NCBI GenBank assembly: GCA_002835675.1
Contig: PIZR01000003.1
Coordinates: forward strand, 62,001-126,000
Source: Bacillus sp. BA3
Lineage (GTDB): Bacteria > Bacillota > Bacilli > Bacillales > DSM-1321
Reading direction: 5' to 3'
Length of the DNA stretch: 64,000 bases
The notes under the pieces were generated by a model that saw only the letters and a program-made list of their open reading frames with translations, was not told where the DNA came from and made no database searches. This document shows, one piece after another, positions 43,819 to 53,741 of the stretch (positions are counted from its first letter, which is position 1; every line of letters starts with the position of its first letter). The translations under genes were made by a program, and so were the position numbers.

Positions 43819-46224
43819 ATGTCTTTACTTCATTGGGCGGTATTATCACCGTTTCTATTAGCACTTATTGTACCGATATTGTACAAACTATTTCGACAAA
43901 TACATACAGGATGGTTTGTTTTGATTTTACCGATTCTCCTTTTCACCTATTTTTCAAGGTTCATTTCCTTGACCAAACAAGGGGATATCATTATGGAAAG
44001 GGCAACATGGATTCCTTCTCTCGGAATTCATGTTGATTTCTATGTAGATGGACTAGGGCTTTTGTTCGCCTTGCTCATTACAGGTATAGGTTCACTCGTC
44101 GTTCTGTATTCAATTTTCTATTTATCGAAAGAGAAAGAAAAGCTGAACCAATTTTACGTCTTCCTTTTACTTTTCATGGGAGCAATGCTTGGTGTCGTCC
44201 TATCCGATAACCTAATTGTCCTTTATTCGTTTTGGGAATTCACGAGTTTATCATCTTTTCTATTGATAGGATATTGGAATGAAAGGGAGCGTTCACGTTA
44301 TGGAGCGCAGAAATCCCTGCTGATCACTGTGCTTGGAGGCTTAAGCATGCTTGGTGGCATCATTCTCCTTTCCGTTATGGGGAACACATTCAGCATACGT
44401 GAATTGATTGCCCAAAGCGGGGAACTTATGGACCACTCGCTCTTCGTTCCTGCACTTTTGCTTGTGCTGCTAGGCGCGTTCACTAAATCCGCACAGTTTC
44501 CTTTCCATATCTGGCTTCCTGACGCTATGGAAGCCCCGACACCGGTCAGTGCTTACCTTCATTCCGCCACAATGGTCAAGGCCGGAATTTATTTGGTTGC
44601 CCGATTAAGCCCTGTTTTTGCAGAATCAGGATTATGGTTCTTGCTCGTTTCGATCGCCGGATTGATCACCCTGTTCTGGGGTTCATTCTCTGCTATCAAG
44701 CAGACTGATTTAAAGGGGATTCTCGCTTTTTCCACCATCAGTCAGCTCGGATTGATCATGTCGCTTTTGGGACTTGGTGCGGCGGCCCTTCACTATGAAT
44801 CTTTAGGGGAAAATATATACTTGGCAGCTACTGTTGCAGCAGTATTCCACTTGATTAATCATGCGACCTTCAAAGGCAGCCTTTTCATGGTTGCAGGCAT
44901 CATTGATCATGAAACCGGTACACGTGATATCAGAAAGCTAGGCGGATTGATGCAGTTGATGCCGATCACTTTCACCGTCGCTGTCATAGGTGCTTTTTCA
45001 ATGGCTGGACTTCCGCCCTTCAATGGTTTTTTAAGCAAGGAAATGTTTTTGGCCAGCATGGTGAATGTATTGGAATTGAATATCTTCAATATGGAGACAT
45101 GGGGGGTCCTGTTCCCTGTGGTGGCATGGGTAGCCAGTGTATTCACTTTTATTTATAGCATGATCGTCGTGCTCAAACCCTTTACAGGCAAACTTCAGTT
45201 ACAACTATTGGACAAGAAGCCCCACGAGGCGCCGATCGGGATGCTGATATCCCCGATCATCCTTGCTTCGTTGGTCATCGTTTTCGGTATTTTTCCAAAC
45301 TTGCTATCTTCATCAATCATTAAACCTGCGGTAGCCGGCATACAGCCAAGCTTGGCGGGACCGGACTTCCAAGTCCATATCGCCTTCTGGCATGGATTCC
45401 AACCTGAAGTATGGATGACCATCGGCATCATAGCATTTGGAATCCTTTTATACAAAACGCTTCCGAAGTGGCAAAAGATTACCCAGTGGATTCCTGAACG
45501 TATATCCCTGAATGCGTTGTATGATAACGGGGTTAGAGGGCTCGAACGCTCAGCTTCCATCGTCATGAAAGTGTTAATGACAGGTTCGATTCGGACTTAT
45601 CTGCTTTCAATCTTCCTTTTCTTCATTCTTTCCTTGGGCTTTTCGCTCTATCGGAAGGATGCATTTAAATTGGATACAGGGAATTTTGCCCCGATCGGCA
45701 TATATGAATTGGTATTAGCTGCGATCATCGTGATTGGCTCGATCGCCATTCTGTTTGCAAAATCCCGTTTAACTTCCATTATCATCTTAGGAGCCGTCGG
45801 TTATACGATTTCCCTATTTTTCGTTTTGCTGCGGGCACCGGATTTAGCCTTGACTCAACTAGTCATCGAAACGATTTCGGTATCGCTGTTTTTGCTCTGT
45901 TTCTTCCACCTTCCGTTAATGGCAAGCAGAAAGGAAGAACGGATGACATTCAAGTTGAATAATGCCCTGATATCCATTGGTGTAGGAGTCATCGTGACAT
46001 TGATTGCCTTATCGGCACATAGCAATAAACTATTTGATTCCATCTCCAGTTACTATCTTGAAAATGCTTATAAGGAAGCAGGCGGGAAAAACGTCGTAAA
46101 TGTCATTCTCGTTGACTTCCGCGGACTTGATACGATGTTTGAAATCAGTGTCCTTTCCATCGCTGCGCTCGGAATATTCGCGATGATCAAATTGCGTTTG
46201 ACAGGGGGGAAAGATAAATCATGA
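43819..46224 (+). CDS. mrpA: Na+/H+ antiporter subunit MrpA
   Basis: 801 residues with about 20 membrane helices. Homologous to respiratory complex I subunit NuoL plus an MrpA-specific C-terminal extension. Key stretches are WEFTSLSSFLLIGYW (conserved Glu), KSAQFPFHIWLPDAMEAPTPVSAYLHSAT (Lys, His of the proton path) and INHATFKGSLFMVAG. First gene of the seven-gene mrp operon, whose products form one membrane complex exchanging Na+ for H+ and giving alkali and sodium tolerance. ATG preceded by GGGGGGAG. Confidence 0.97.
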   Translation: MSLLHWAVLSPFLLALIVPILYKLFRQIHTGWFVLILPILLFTYFSRFISLTKQGDIIMERATWIPSLGIHVDFYVDGLGLLFALLITGIGSLVVLYSIFYLSKEKEKLNQFYVFLLLFMGAMLGVVLSDNLIVLYSFWEFTSLSSFLLIGYWNERERSRYGAQKSLLITVLGGLSMLGGIILLSVMGNTFSIRELIAQSGELMDHSLFVPALLLVLLGAFTKSAQFPFHIWLPDAMEAPTPVSAYLHSATMVKAGIYLVARLSPVFAESGLWFLLVSIAGLITLFWGSFSAIKQTDLKGILAFSTISQLGLIMSLLGLGAAALHYESLGENIYLAATVAAVFHLINHATFKGSLFMVAGIIDHETGTRDIRKLGGLMQLMPITFTVAVIGAFSMAGLPPFNGFLSKEMFLASMVNVLELNIFNMETWGVLFPVVAWVASVFTFIYSMIVVLKPFTGKLQLQLLDKKPHEAPIGMLISPIILASLVIVFGIFPNLLSSSIIKPAVAGIQPSLAGPDFQVHIAFWHGFQPEVWMTIGIIAFGILLYKTLPKWQKITQWIPERISLNALYDNGVRGLERSASIVMKVLMTGSIRTYLLSIFLFFILSLGFSLYRKDAFKLDTGNFAPIGIYELVLAAIIVIGSIAILFAKSRLTSIIILGAVGYTISLFFVLLRAPDLALTQLVIETISVSLFLLCFFHLPLMASRKEERMTFKLNNALISIGVGVIVTLIALSAHSNKLFDSISSYYLENAYKEAGGKNVVNVILVDFRGLDTMFEISVLSIAALGIFAMIKLRLTGGKDKS

Positions 46225-46643
46225 AGCAAAATGACCTGATTCTCCAAACTGTTACGAAAGTCGCCGCCTTTGTTATCTTGCTGTTTGCGGTGGCCATCTT
46301 TTTAGGCGGGCATTATTCGCCAGGTGGCGGGTTTGTCGGCGGTTTAATGACTTCAGCCGCCATAGTCCTGCTGTTGCTCGCTTTCGACATCAAAACCGTC
46401 ACCGGCATCTTGCCGATTGACTATAAATTAATGATCGGGTCAGGCTTGTTCATATCAAGCCTGACCGTGGCCGGCGGACTGGTGTTCGGGGTGCCCCTCA
46501 TGACACATGTTTATCATTATGTTGATTTACCGCTTCTTGGGCATATCTCGCTTCATACCGCGGTACTTTTTGATCTAGGTGTTTATCTTGTGGTTGTTGG
46601 TGTAACGATGACCATTATTCAAACGATAGGGGAGAGTGAATAA
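46221..46643 (+). CDS. mrpB: Na+/H+ antiporter subunit MrpB
   Basis: 140 residues, four membrane helices, with [22 protein letters not shown] near residue 27 as the family hallmark. The ATG overlaps the mrpA stop (ATGA), so translation is coupled. Required for the assembled Mrp complex. Confidence 0.95.
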   Translation: MKQNDLILQTVTKVAAFVILLFAVAIFLGGHYSPGGGFVGGLMTSAAIVLLLLAFDIKTVTGILPIDYKLMIGSGLFISSLTVAGGLVFGVPLMTHVYHYVDLPLLGHISLHTAVLFDLGVYLVVVGVTMTIIQTIGESE

Positions 46644-46984
46644 TGGAACTTTTAATGGCCATTGTCATTGGAATACTATTTATGTGTGCGACCTATTTAA
46701 TGCTTTCCAAAAGCATATTAAGAATCATTATCGGTACAGGGCTTCTAAGTCACGGCGCCCACCTTTTGATTTTGACGATGGGCGGTTTGAAAGGCGGTTC
46801 CGTTCCATTGCTGAGTGATGAAGCTGCATCCTATGTCGACCCGCTTCCGCAAGCGCTTATCTTGACGGCGATCGTCATCAGTTTCGGAGTCACATCATTT
46901 CTGCTGGTACTTGCTTATCGGACCTACCAGGAACTCGGTACGGATGACATGGAAGAAATGAGAGGTACGGAAGCGAATGAATAA
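46643..46984 (+). CDS. mrpC: Na+/H+ antiporter subunit MrpC
   Basis: 113 residues, three membrane helices, homologous to complex I Nuo[13 protein letters not shown] and [21 protein letters not shown] are conserved. It starts at the last base of the mrpB stop (TAATG). The C-terminus is acidic ([11 protein letters not shown]-like). Confidence 0.95.
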   Translation: MELLMAIVIGILFMCATYLMLSKSILRIIIGTGLLSHGAHLLILTMGGLKGGSVPLLSDEAASYVDPLPQALILTAIVISFGVTSFLLVLAYRTYQELGTDDMEEMRGTEANE

Positions 46985-48458
46985 TCTTACTTTCCTGCCT
47001 GTTTTATGGCCGCTTTTCACAGGCATCCTTCTCATTTTCTTTGCCAAAAAAATCAAGCTGCAAAGAGGGATATCCCTTACTTCCTCTCTTATCGGGATTG
47101 TGATTTCCCTATATCTAGTATTTACGGTCCATACTCAAGGGATCCTGACTTTAGGTGTCGGCAGCTGGGATGCGCCATTCGGGATCGTGATCGTCGCAGA
47201 TATTCTTTCTTCGCTGCTCGTACTGACCACGAATGTCATTGGATTTGCAATACTGCTTTACTCGTTTTACTCCATAGGGGAAGAACGTGAAAGACATTAT
47301 TATTATCCTGTATTTCAATTTTTACTGATTGGAGTGAACGGTGCCTTCCTAACGGGGGATCTTTTCAATCTATTCGTATTTTTCGAAGTCATGCTGATGG
47401 CTTCCTACGTGCTGCTGGTACTGGGAGGTACGAAAATCCAGCTGAGGGAATCATTGAAGTATATCATCGTCAATGTACTATCCTCTTCCTTTTTCGTCAT
47501 TATGGTGGCGTATCTTTATTCAGTTCTAGGCACATTGAACATGGCTGACATCAGCCAGAGGATAGCGGAAGTCAACCAGCCTGGTATCATCTCGGTGATA
47601 GCGATTGGGTTTCTGATCGTATTCGGTTTGAAGGGAGCCATTTTCCCGCTCTTCCAATGGCTTCCAGGTTCCTATTATGCTCCGCCCATTCCAGTGATGG
47701 CCCTTTTCGGGGCATTGCTGACAAAGGTCGGGATCTATTCCATTTTCAGGACCTATACACTCATGTTTTATCATGACCAGGATTTCACCCATACTTTCCT
47801 TGCGATACTTGCTATCTTGACCATCATCATCGGTGTCATTGGTGCGGTAGCCTATTGGGATGTAAAAAAAATCATCATTTACAATATCATCATCGCAGTC
47901 GGGGTTATCCTATTCGGCATCTCCGTAATGAATGAACAGGCTTTATCGGGATCCATTCTATATATCATTCATGACATGCTGATCAAGGCTGCACTCTTCC
48001 TTCTGGTTGGCATCATGATCAAAATCAGCGGATCGGATGATCTACGGAACATGGGCGGCCTGATCAAGCAATACCCGGCCGTCGCATGGACCTTCTTCAT
48101 AGCTGCCATATCATTGGCGGGAATTCCGCCGTTCAGCGGTTTTGCCGGCAAGCTCCTGATTCTTCAAGGAGCAGCAGAAAATGGGGCCTACTTAGGAATG
48201 GCCGTTGTCTTGCTTTCGAGCTTGATGGTCCTATATTCCGTCATGAAAATATTCATGAATGGCTTTTGGGGAACTCCAAAAGCTGATTATGCCTTAACTA
48301 ATAAAACGGTAAATAAAATGCTGGTTCCTGCCGTACTCCTTGTCATCATTTCCGTTTTATTCGGAGTAGGAACAGAATCAATATACCCATTCATAACGCA
48401 AGCTGTAGATTCATTAATGAATCCCGAAATCTATAACAAAGCGGTTTTAAAGGAGTAG
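46977..48458 (+). CDS. mrpD: Na+/H+ antiporter subunit MrpD
   Basis: 493 residues, 14 membrane helices, homologous to complex I NuoN/Nuo[18 protein letters not shown] carries the conserved Glu near residue 137. [22 protein letters not shown] has the conserved Lys near 219, and [15 protein letters not shown] a second Lys. Overlaps mrpC by 8 bases. Confidence 0.96.
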   Translation: MNNLTFLPVLWPLFTGILLIFFAKKIKLQRGISLTSSLIGIVISLYLVFTVHTQGILTLGVGSWDAPFGIVIVADILSSLLVLTTNVIGFAILLYSFYSIGEERERHYYYPVFQFLLIGVNGAFLTGDLFNLFVFFEVMLMASYVLLVLGGTKIQLRESLKYIIVNVLSSSFFVIMVAYLYSVLGTLNMADISQRIAEVNQPGIISVIAIGFLIVFGLKGAIFPLFQWLPGSYYAPPIPVMALFGALLTKVGIYSIFRTYTLMFYHDQDFTHTFLAILAILTIIIGVIGAVAYWDVKKIIIYNIIIAVGVILFGISVMNEQALSGSILYIIHDMLIKAALFLLVGIMIKISGSDDLRNMGGLIKQYPAVAWTFFIAAISLAGIPPFSGFAGKLLILQGAAENGAYLGMAVVLLSSLMVLYSVMKIFMNGFWGTPKADYALTNKTVNKMLVPAVLLVIISVLFGVGTESIYPFITQAVDSLMNPEIYNKAVLKE

Positions 48459-48464
48459 TGCCTG

Positions 48465-48941
48465 ATGTCATTCCAAATTTTACTGAATGTGTTCCTTGCG
48501 GTTATCTGGATGTTTTTGAAAAATGAGTTTAACGGGAGCACTTTTATCATCGGATATATATTGGGGCTCGGCATCATGTTCGTCTTCCGTCATTTTTTCA
48601 ATGATCGTTTTTACTTGAAAAGGGTGAATGCCGTCTTTATATTGCTGCTCATATTCGCAAGGGAACTCATACTTTCCAACATTAGCGTCCTTAAGGCCGT
48701 GCTTAAACCGAACCTGGATATGAGACCCGGCATATTCGCATTTGAAACCGTGCTGACCAAGGATTGGGAAATTACGATACTATCGAATCTAATTACCCTG
48801 ACACCAGGAACACTTGTCGTTGAAGTATCGGAAGATAATCGGATTCTTTATATCCACGCGATGGATATTGCCGACAAGGTCGAGGCCGTGGACAGCATTA
48901 AAAATACATTTGAAAAAGCGATTATGGAGGTGAGCAAATAA
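48465..48941 (+). CDS. mrpE: Na+/H+ antiporter subunit MrpE
   Basis: 158 residues. Two or three N-terminal membrane helices (WMFLKNEFNGSTFIIGYILG) are followed by a soluble domain, with the family motif NLITLTPGTLVVEVSED near residue 107. Six bases after mrpD. Confidence 0.95.
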   Translation: MSFQILLNVFLAVIWMFLKNEFNGSTFIIGYILGLGIMFVFRHFFNDRFYLKRVNAVFILLLIFARELILSNISVLKAVLKPNLDMRPGIFAFETVLTKDWEITILSNLITLTPGTLVVEVSEDNRILYIHAMDIADKVEAVDSIKNTFEKAIMEVSK

Positions 48942-49225
48942 TGTTCGATCTAATGCTTAAAATCGCGCTGCTAGGTGTTTCGCTTTCCATGATTGGATTC
49001 TTATACCGTTTAATCAAAGGGCCTTCCGTACCGGATCGGGTCATCGCACTCGATGCAATGGGAATCAATCTTATCGCAATCGTTGCACTTGCCTCCATTG
49101 TCATGGATACAAGCGCATATCTGGAAGCCATTCTTCTGCTCGGAATCCTATCTTTCATCGGAACGGTCGCTTTCGCCAAATTCCTTGAGAAAGGGGAGAT
49201 AATCGAAGATGACCGCAATCGCTGA
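48941..49225 (+). CDS. mrpF: Na+/H+ antiporter subunit MrpF
   Basis: 94 residues, three membrane helices. KGPSVPDRVIALDAMGINLI is the family signature. It starts on the last base of the mrpE stop (TAATG). MrpF of B. subtilis has also been linked to bile-salt (cholate) efflux. Confidence 0.95.
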   Translation: MFDLMLKIALLGVSLSMIGFLYRLIKGPSVPDRVIALDAMGINLIAIVALASIVMDTSAYLEAILLLGILSFIGTVAFAKFLEKGEIIEDDRNR

Positions 49226-49547
49226 AATCCTATCGGCCCTATTCCTATTAATGGGAGTCTTTCTCTTTTTAGTCTCGGCTTTCGGCATCATCCGGCTGCC
49301 CGACGTCTATACAAGAAATCACGCTGCCTCAAAAAGCTCGACACTTGGAATCATGTTCATCCTGATCGGCACCTTGTTATATTTTTATTATAAACATAGC
49401 CATTTCGATTTCAGGGTCGTGCTCGCAATCATCTTTATCTTCATGACCAGCCCTGTTGCCGGACATTTAATCATGCGCTCGGCTTACCATACTGGCGTAA
49501 AAATGTGGGATCGGAGTGTACAGGATGATTTAAAGAAAACCCGGTGA
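49209..49547 (+). CDS. mrpG: Na+/H+ antiporter subunit MrpG
   Basis: 112 residues, three membrane helices. FGIIRLPDVYTRNHAASKSSTLG is the MnhG/PhaG signature, and TSPVAGHLIMRSAY follows. Overlaps mrpF by 17 bases. Slightly shorter at the C-terminus than the B. subtilis protein. Last gene of the operon; terminator 13 bases behind. Confidence 0.95.
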   Translation: MTAIAEILSALFLLMGVFLFLVSAFGIIRLPDVYTRNHAASKSSTLGIMFILIGTLLYFYYKHSHFDFRVVLAIIFIFMTSPVAGHLIMRSAYHTGVKMWDRSVQDDLKKTR

Positions 49548-49560
49548 TTCCTGCCATTGC

Positions 49561-49595
49561 AAAAGAGCTGCCCTGATTACAGGAGCAGCTCTTTT
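49561..49595. terminator. Terminator of the mrp operon
   Basis: AAAAGAGCTGC CCTGATTACAGG AGCAGCTCTTTT, strong stem with symmetrical tracts. Also serves the MOSC gene from the other strand. Confidence 0.92.
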
Positions 49596-49600
49596 CTGCC

Positions 49601-50320
49601 TCAATCCTTTAAAAATACCTCATCGCCCACTCTGATTTCACCTGTTTGCATGACCGAGGCATATACGCCAAAATGATTTTTCCTTTCCTTGACCACAGTT
49701 TTCAAAAGTGATGGATCTCTCTGGGAATCGCTTGGATCGACAGTTATGATCATACAGCGTTCACAATGCCTTTTGATCTCCAATTCCACTTCATTTCCGA
49801 TTAGAATCCTTTTTCCGAACCATTTCTCTTCTACAAAGGGCGTTTTGTTCACTAGAGATAGCACTAAATTTTGCCTGAATCTCCTGCCATCCAGTTCTTT
49901 TCCCCAAAGTTTTGTCAATTCGCCAATCGAGGCATCACTGACAAGCAGGATGTTTTCTTCTTCAATCGCTCCTAACGGAATATGTGCAGGGTGATAAACA
50001 ACGGGTGCTGCCTCCTGTTTCAACAATCGGTCCATTTCCTCCTGAAAGGCTCCCTCTCCCCATGTCAGCACGTTTCCTGAAGGAGTCTTCACTTTGATTT
50101 CCGGATATTGGCCAAGGGTTTCCTCACCAGAAAAAACAGCTTGATAACGGACCATTTCCGGGACTTGGGTTATCGTCAGGAACTTCCCATTTTTATCTTT
50201 AAAGGCATGGCTGCGATCTCCATATAGTCCATAGTCCATCACCTTCGTTTTCTGTACCTGTTCACCAGTGAATGATTTTACAGGATGACGGGTGATTTCT
50301 TGTATATGACCCACCAGCAT
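49601..50320 (-). CDS. MOSC domain protein (YcbX-like, molybdenum-dependent reductase type)
   Basis: 239 residues from the ATG at 50320 (AAGAGG 7 bases upstream). An N-terminal MOSC beta-barrel (HIQEITRHPVKSFTGEQVQK, GLYGDRSHAF) is joined to a MOSC domain with the conserved Cys of the cofactor site in KRHCERCMIITVDPSD. Relatives (YcbX, mARC) reduce N-hydroxylated compounds using molybdenum cofactor. The gene faces mrpG. Confidence 0.85.
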   Translation of the reverse strand: MLVGHIQEITRHPVKSFTGEQVQKTKVMDYGLYGDRSHAFKDKNGKFLTITQVPEMVRYQAVFSGEETLGQYPEIKVKTPSGNVLTWGEGAFQEEMDRLLKQEAAPVVYHPAHIPLGAIEEENILLVSDASIGELTKLWGKELDGRRFRQNLVLSLVNKTPFVEEKWFGKRILIGNEVELEIKRHCERCMIITVDPSDSQRDPSLLKTVVKERKNHFGVYASVMQTGEIRVGDEVFLKD

Positions 50321-50418
50321 AAAAAAACCTCTTTTCATACAATAGTCTACTGCCATCTTATACTTAAACCGGACACTGTAGAATCATTGCGTCCCTTTAT
50401 TGAAATCGTTCTTTTGAT

Positions 50419-50817
50419 TCACTTTGGCTTTGGTAAGTCGATAACCGCCAATGTACAGCGTGAAATGCAGATAAGATGATCCTCTTCATCACGGATTTTC
50501 ACGTCCCACACCATCGTCGTCTTCCCGCGATGGATGATGTTCCCTTCTGCGGTAACAACACCGGAACGGACGCCCCTAACATGATTTGCATTGATTTCAA
50601 GGCCGACGACAGCTTGTTTTGTACTATCTACCAGCATCATTCCTCCAAAGCTTGCAACGGATTCCGCAAGGGCAACGGACGCTCCCCCATGCAATAAACC
50701 ATACGGCTGCCTAGTCCGTTCATCCACAGGCATCGTCGCAATGACTTTCCCCTCGCCGACTTCTTTCATTTCAATCCCAAGCGTGCCTATCAATGACTTT
50801 TCAATATTTCTCTCCAT
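50419..50817 (-). CDS. yuxO: YuxO-like hotdog-fold thioesterase (PaaI/MenI type)
   Basis: 132 residues from the ATG at 50817 (GGGGGT upstream); the longer frame has no RBS. Hotdog fold with PYGLLHGGASVALAESVASFGG, where the Glu is the expected catalytic residue, and GLEINANHVRGVRSGVV. Candidate for 1,4-dihydroxy-2-naphthoyl-CoA hydrolysis in menaquinone synthesis, as suggested for YuxO/MenI; that part is inference. In B. subtilis yuxO also lies next to the mrp operon, beside comA; no comA is visible here. Confidence 0.85.
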   Translation of the reverse strand: MERNIEKSLIGTLGIEMKEVGEGKVIATMPVDERTRQPYGLLHGGASVALAESVASFGGMMLVDSTKQAVVGLEINANHVRGVRSGVVTAEGNIIHRGKTTMVWDVKIRDEEDHLICISRCTLAVIDLPKPK

Positions 50818-50883
50818 CCCATTACCCCCGACTCTCATGTTTTTTTTACCAAAAAATGAATCACTATTCATAATAGTATACAT

Positions 50884-50915
50884 AAAAAGGATGACCCAAG
50901 TCTATCAAGTCATCC
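50884..50915 (-). terminator. Terminator of the ribA-ribD-monooxygenase-HAD operon
   Basis: On the minus strand GGATGAC, 13 bases, GTCATCC, then TTTTTATG. It lies about 20 bases behind the HAD gene stop and separates that operon from yuxO. Confidence 0.75.
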
Positions 50916-50933
50916 GGCAATAATGTAAATGTA

Positions 50934-51497
50934 TTATTTGGAGAGGATTTCTTTTAATTCAAACCAGCTTGTCAGTCTCGGAATATCCAATTCCCTGTTA
51001 TAGGAGTTATCCATTGCATACACTTTCGTTGGAATATCCAATAAAGTTTCCAGCACCGCCGGTTTATCATCAAAATAATAATCCAATTCCAATTTGCGGA
51101 TCGTATCAATTTTTTCATGATCCTTCATCCCACAGTAAAAATGGTCATCCTTAACCGGAAAGCCGTTTTCGATCAGCCATTTTTTCGTCCGTTCACCATG
51201 CTCCGCTTTTCTGGCGGTAATGTAATAGATTTCATGGCCATCACGCTCAAGCTCCTGCAGCGTTTCCACTGCGCCCTCGAAGGCTGGACAGGATGAATAA
51301 TACACTTCATCGGCAAGGCTGTTCCACATTTTGCCCCCAGCCTCTTTATCAAGCCCGAAAGCTTCATGGATCTCCAACGTCTTTAAAGCTCTGAATTTCG
51401 TTAACTCTATATTCGTCTTAAGCTTTTCATTATAAAGATGGAACGCGAACTCCCTCAAGTTAATAAGGGTATCGTCAATATCAAAACCGAATTTCAT
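50934..51497 (-). CDS. HAD-superfamily 5'-nucleotidase-like phosphatase (YqfW/NT5C type)
   Basis: 187 residues from the ATG at 51497 (GGAG 8 bases upstream). HAD phosphatase motifs in order: FGFDIDDTLINLRE (nucleophile Asp), YYITARKAEHGERTKKWL (Thr and Lys region) and LDYYFDDKPAVLE (acidic pair). Most similar to the NT5C-like nucleotidase YqfW. It starts 15 bases behind the monooxygenase stop and is last in the four-gene unit, so it may remove the phosphate from the ribitylamino-pyrimidine phosphate that RibA plus RibD would produce; this is inference. Confidence 0.85.
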   Translation of the reverse strand: MKFGFDIDDTLINLREFAFHLYNEKLKTNIELTKFRALKTLEIHEAFGLDKEAGGKMWNSLADEVYYSSCPAFEGAVETLQELERDGHEIYYITARKAEHGERTKKWLIENGFPVKDDHFYCGMKDHEKIDTIRKLELDYYFDDKPAVLETLLDIPTKVYAMDNSYNRELDIPRLTSWFELKEILSK

Positions 51498-51512
51498 ATC
51501 CTTCACTCCTAT

Positions 51513-52610
51513 TCAAACATAAGCTGCGGCAAACTGTGATGCGAAGGACATTTCCTTGTCCACCTGAATGGCCTGTAATCTTTCAATCTCGGCTTTTCTT
51601 TTTGGCTCAGCCATTTTAAGTCCAAGGAAGCCAGTATCCCCCTGCAGGATGCAGCCAGAAATAAGCTCGGCCAATATATCGGCATCCTTCATGGCACAAT
51701 TGAGTCCGAACGCACCTGTAGGTGTCATCGTATGGGCTGCATCACCTAATAAAGCAACGCCATCCTTTGTCCACGTTTCACAATAGCTGCTGTAAACATC
51801 CAATAAAATGAAGTCCTGCCAAGAGCGGATATTTTCATACACAACCTTTTTTAATTCAGGGAAGGCAAAAAGCAAATCTTCTATGAACGGTTCAAAATGC
51901 TGTTTTCGCAAATGGGGATATGAACCATGTTCTATATTCCAGCCAATTTGGATGAAACCTCCAGCCTGGGTAAAGAGGGCAACCTGGGAGCCATTGACCA
52001 ATGCCATCTTGATCGAAGGCTTCCACCCCTCCGGAGCAGGAATTTTTGCCCACAGTAAATCATAGCCATGATTTTTAATCACTACTGGTATCTCCGCTTT
52101 TTTTCTAACGATGGAAAATCTGCCGTCCGCTCCGATTATTAATGAACTCTGCACTTCCAGGTCATTTCCGCCATTTCGAGCCTTGACTCCCGTAAAACGG
52201 CCCATTTCATCCTGTATCAAGTCAGTAACCTTCGTATTCATCATCAATTTAAAAGAGTCCAGCTTTATGGCTTGATTCAATATAGCTGTAAGCAGATGAT
52301 TTTGAGGGACATGTATCCCAACATGATCGACCGGCCATTCAGGGAAAATCCTTTTGAATATTTCGCCGTCATGCCAATATTCAATTTGTTCCATCCTTAG
52401 CAAGCCAAGTCTTTCCACACTCTCGAATAAACCGTGCTTTTTAAGAATGCCCTCTCCTTCATCGTTCAAGAACTCGCCCCTGAACTCCCTCGAAACCTCA
52501 GAATGCCTCTCAAGCAAAACGACTGAAATATCCTGCTTGGCCAATAGGTAAGCCAGCAGCGCTCCACCAGGACCTGATCCGACTATGCATACATCTGATT
52601 TAACCAACAT
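51513..52610 (-). CDS. FAD-dependent monooxygenase (UbiH/PHBH fold)
   Basis: 365 residues, group A flavoprotein hydroxylase. Rossmann dinucleotide loop VCIVGSGPGGALLAYLL at the N-terminus, middle motif IIGADGRFSIVRKKA near residue 160, and the FAD ribityl-binding GDAAHTMTPTGAFGLNCAMKD near residue 290. Such enzymes hydroxylate aromatic or heteroaromatic rings using NAD(P)H and oxygen. RBS AGGTGA. It follows ribD by 23 bases and precedes the HAD gene by 15. Its substrate may therefore be a pyrimidine or flavin-like compound made by the upstream genes; unproven. Confidence 0.88.
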   Translation of the reverse strand: MLVKSDVCIVGSGPGGALLAYLLAKQDISVVLLERHSEVSREFRGEFLNDEGEGILKKHGLFESVERLGLLRMEQIEYWHDGEIFKRIFPEWPVDHVGIHVPQNHLLTAILNQAIKLDSFKLMMNTKVTDLIQDEMGRFTGVKARNGGNDLEVQSSLIIGADGRFSIVRKKAEIPVVIKNHGYDLLWAKIPAPEGWKPSIKMALVNGSQVALFTQAGGFIQIGWNIEHGSYPHLRKQHFEPFIEDLLFAFPELKKVVYENIRSWQDFILLDVYSSYCETWTKDGVALLGDAAHTMTPTGAFGLNCAMKDADILAELISGCILQGDTGFLGLKMAEPKRKAEIERLQAIQVDKEMSFASQFAAAYV

Positions 52611-52633
52611 GCTTCTTCACCTGTTGTCTATTT

Positions 52634-53728
52634 TTATTTAGGATAAGCCGTGATGCGTATGTCCTCACCAAACGTTTCCACGCCAGAGAAGGAAACATCC
52701 ATCGCTTCATCCATCGTATCCACATTCATTCCAGTAAACGGTGTTAGTGAGTTTCTTCCGCCCAATAGTTTAGGGGCTATATAAATCAAGAATTTATCGA
52801 TGAGCCCTTCCCTAAGGAATGAGGCATTCACTTCGCTTCCGCCTTCCAGCAAGACATCCGTAATCCCCTTTTTATACAGCTCTTCCATCAAAGCCCTTAG
52901 ATTTAGTCCCGTCTCGTTTTTGGGGACGAAAATTAATTCGATCCCTCTTTCACGTAGAAGGTCCATTTTATCCGCAGGTGCATTTTCCTGCGTCACGATC
53001 AAGGTTTTCGCATCTGATGCTTGTACAACATTGGCATCCAAGGGAACCCGTAATTCACTGTCTAAAATGACTCGGATCGGATTTTTCCCTCCACCCGCCG
53101 GAAGTCTGGTCGTCAGTGATGGATCATCGGCCAACACAGTCCCGATACCAACTAGAATGGCATCCACCTCATCACGCAGCAAATGAACGGAGTGACGTGA
53201 TTCTTCTCCTGTTATCCATTTTGAATGACCTGTGTGGGTTGCAAGTTTTCCATCGAGCGTCATCGCATACTTCGATATGACAAATGGACGATTCGTCAGC
53301 ATATTGTGAATGAAACGCTCATTCAGCCTTTGAGCTTCCTTTTCAAGGACGCCAACTTCCACTTCAATGCCCGCATCCTTTATGATCGATATCCCCCTGC
53401 CGGCTACTTCCGGATTCGGATCTTGAGTAGCCACGACAACCCGCCGGACACCTGATTCTTTCACCAAATTTGCACAAGGAGGTGTCTTTCCATAATGGGA
53501 ACAAGGCTCAAGAGTCACATATAGCGTTGCACCTTCTGCATACTCACCCGCCATTTTGAAAGCATGTACTTCCGCATGCGGTTCACCCGCTTTACGGTGA
53601 ATCCCTGTCCCGGCTATTACACCGTCTTTGACTATGACTGCACCGACCACCGGATTCGGATTCGTCTTTCCTTTAGCACTGGCTGCCAAATCCAGTGCCA
53701 GCTTCATGTAATATTGATCATCATTCAT
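52634..53728 (-). CDS. ribD: Riboflavin biosynthesis deaminase/reductase RibD
   Basis: 364 residues from the ATG at 53728 (AAGGAGAG 9 bases upstream). The N-terminal deaminase domain has the zinc ligands in HAEVHAF and PCSHYGKTPPCANL. The C-terminal reductase domain carries RPFVISKYAMTLDGKLATHTG, DEVDAILVGIGTVLADDPSLT and DVLLEGGSEVNASFL. It turns the RibA product into 5-amino-6-ribitylaminouracil 5'-phosphate. Here it is 13 bases behind ribA and not in a ribDEAH cluster, so it may be a second copy serving another pathway. Confidence 0.93.
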   Translation of the reverse strand: MNDDQYYMKLALDLAASAKGKTNPNPVVGAVIVKDGVIAGTGIHRKAGEPHAEVHAFKMAGEYAEGATLYVTLEPCSHYGKTPPCANLVKESGVRRVVVATQDPNPEVAGRGISIIKDAGIEVEVGVLEKEAQRLNERFIHNMLTNRPFVISKYAMTLDGKLATHTGHSKWITGEESRHSVHLLRDEVDAILVGIGTVLADDPSLTTRLPAGGGKNPIRVILDSELRVPLDANVVQASDAKTLIVTQENAPADKMDLLRERGIELIFVPKNETGLNLRALMEELYKKGITDVLLEGGSEVNASFLREGLIDKFLIYIAPKLLGGRNSLTPFTGMNVDTMDEAMDVSFSGVETFGEDIRITAYPK

Positions 53729-53741
53729 ACTATAGCTCTCC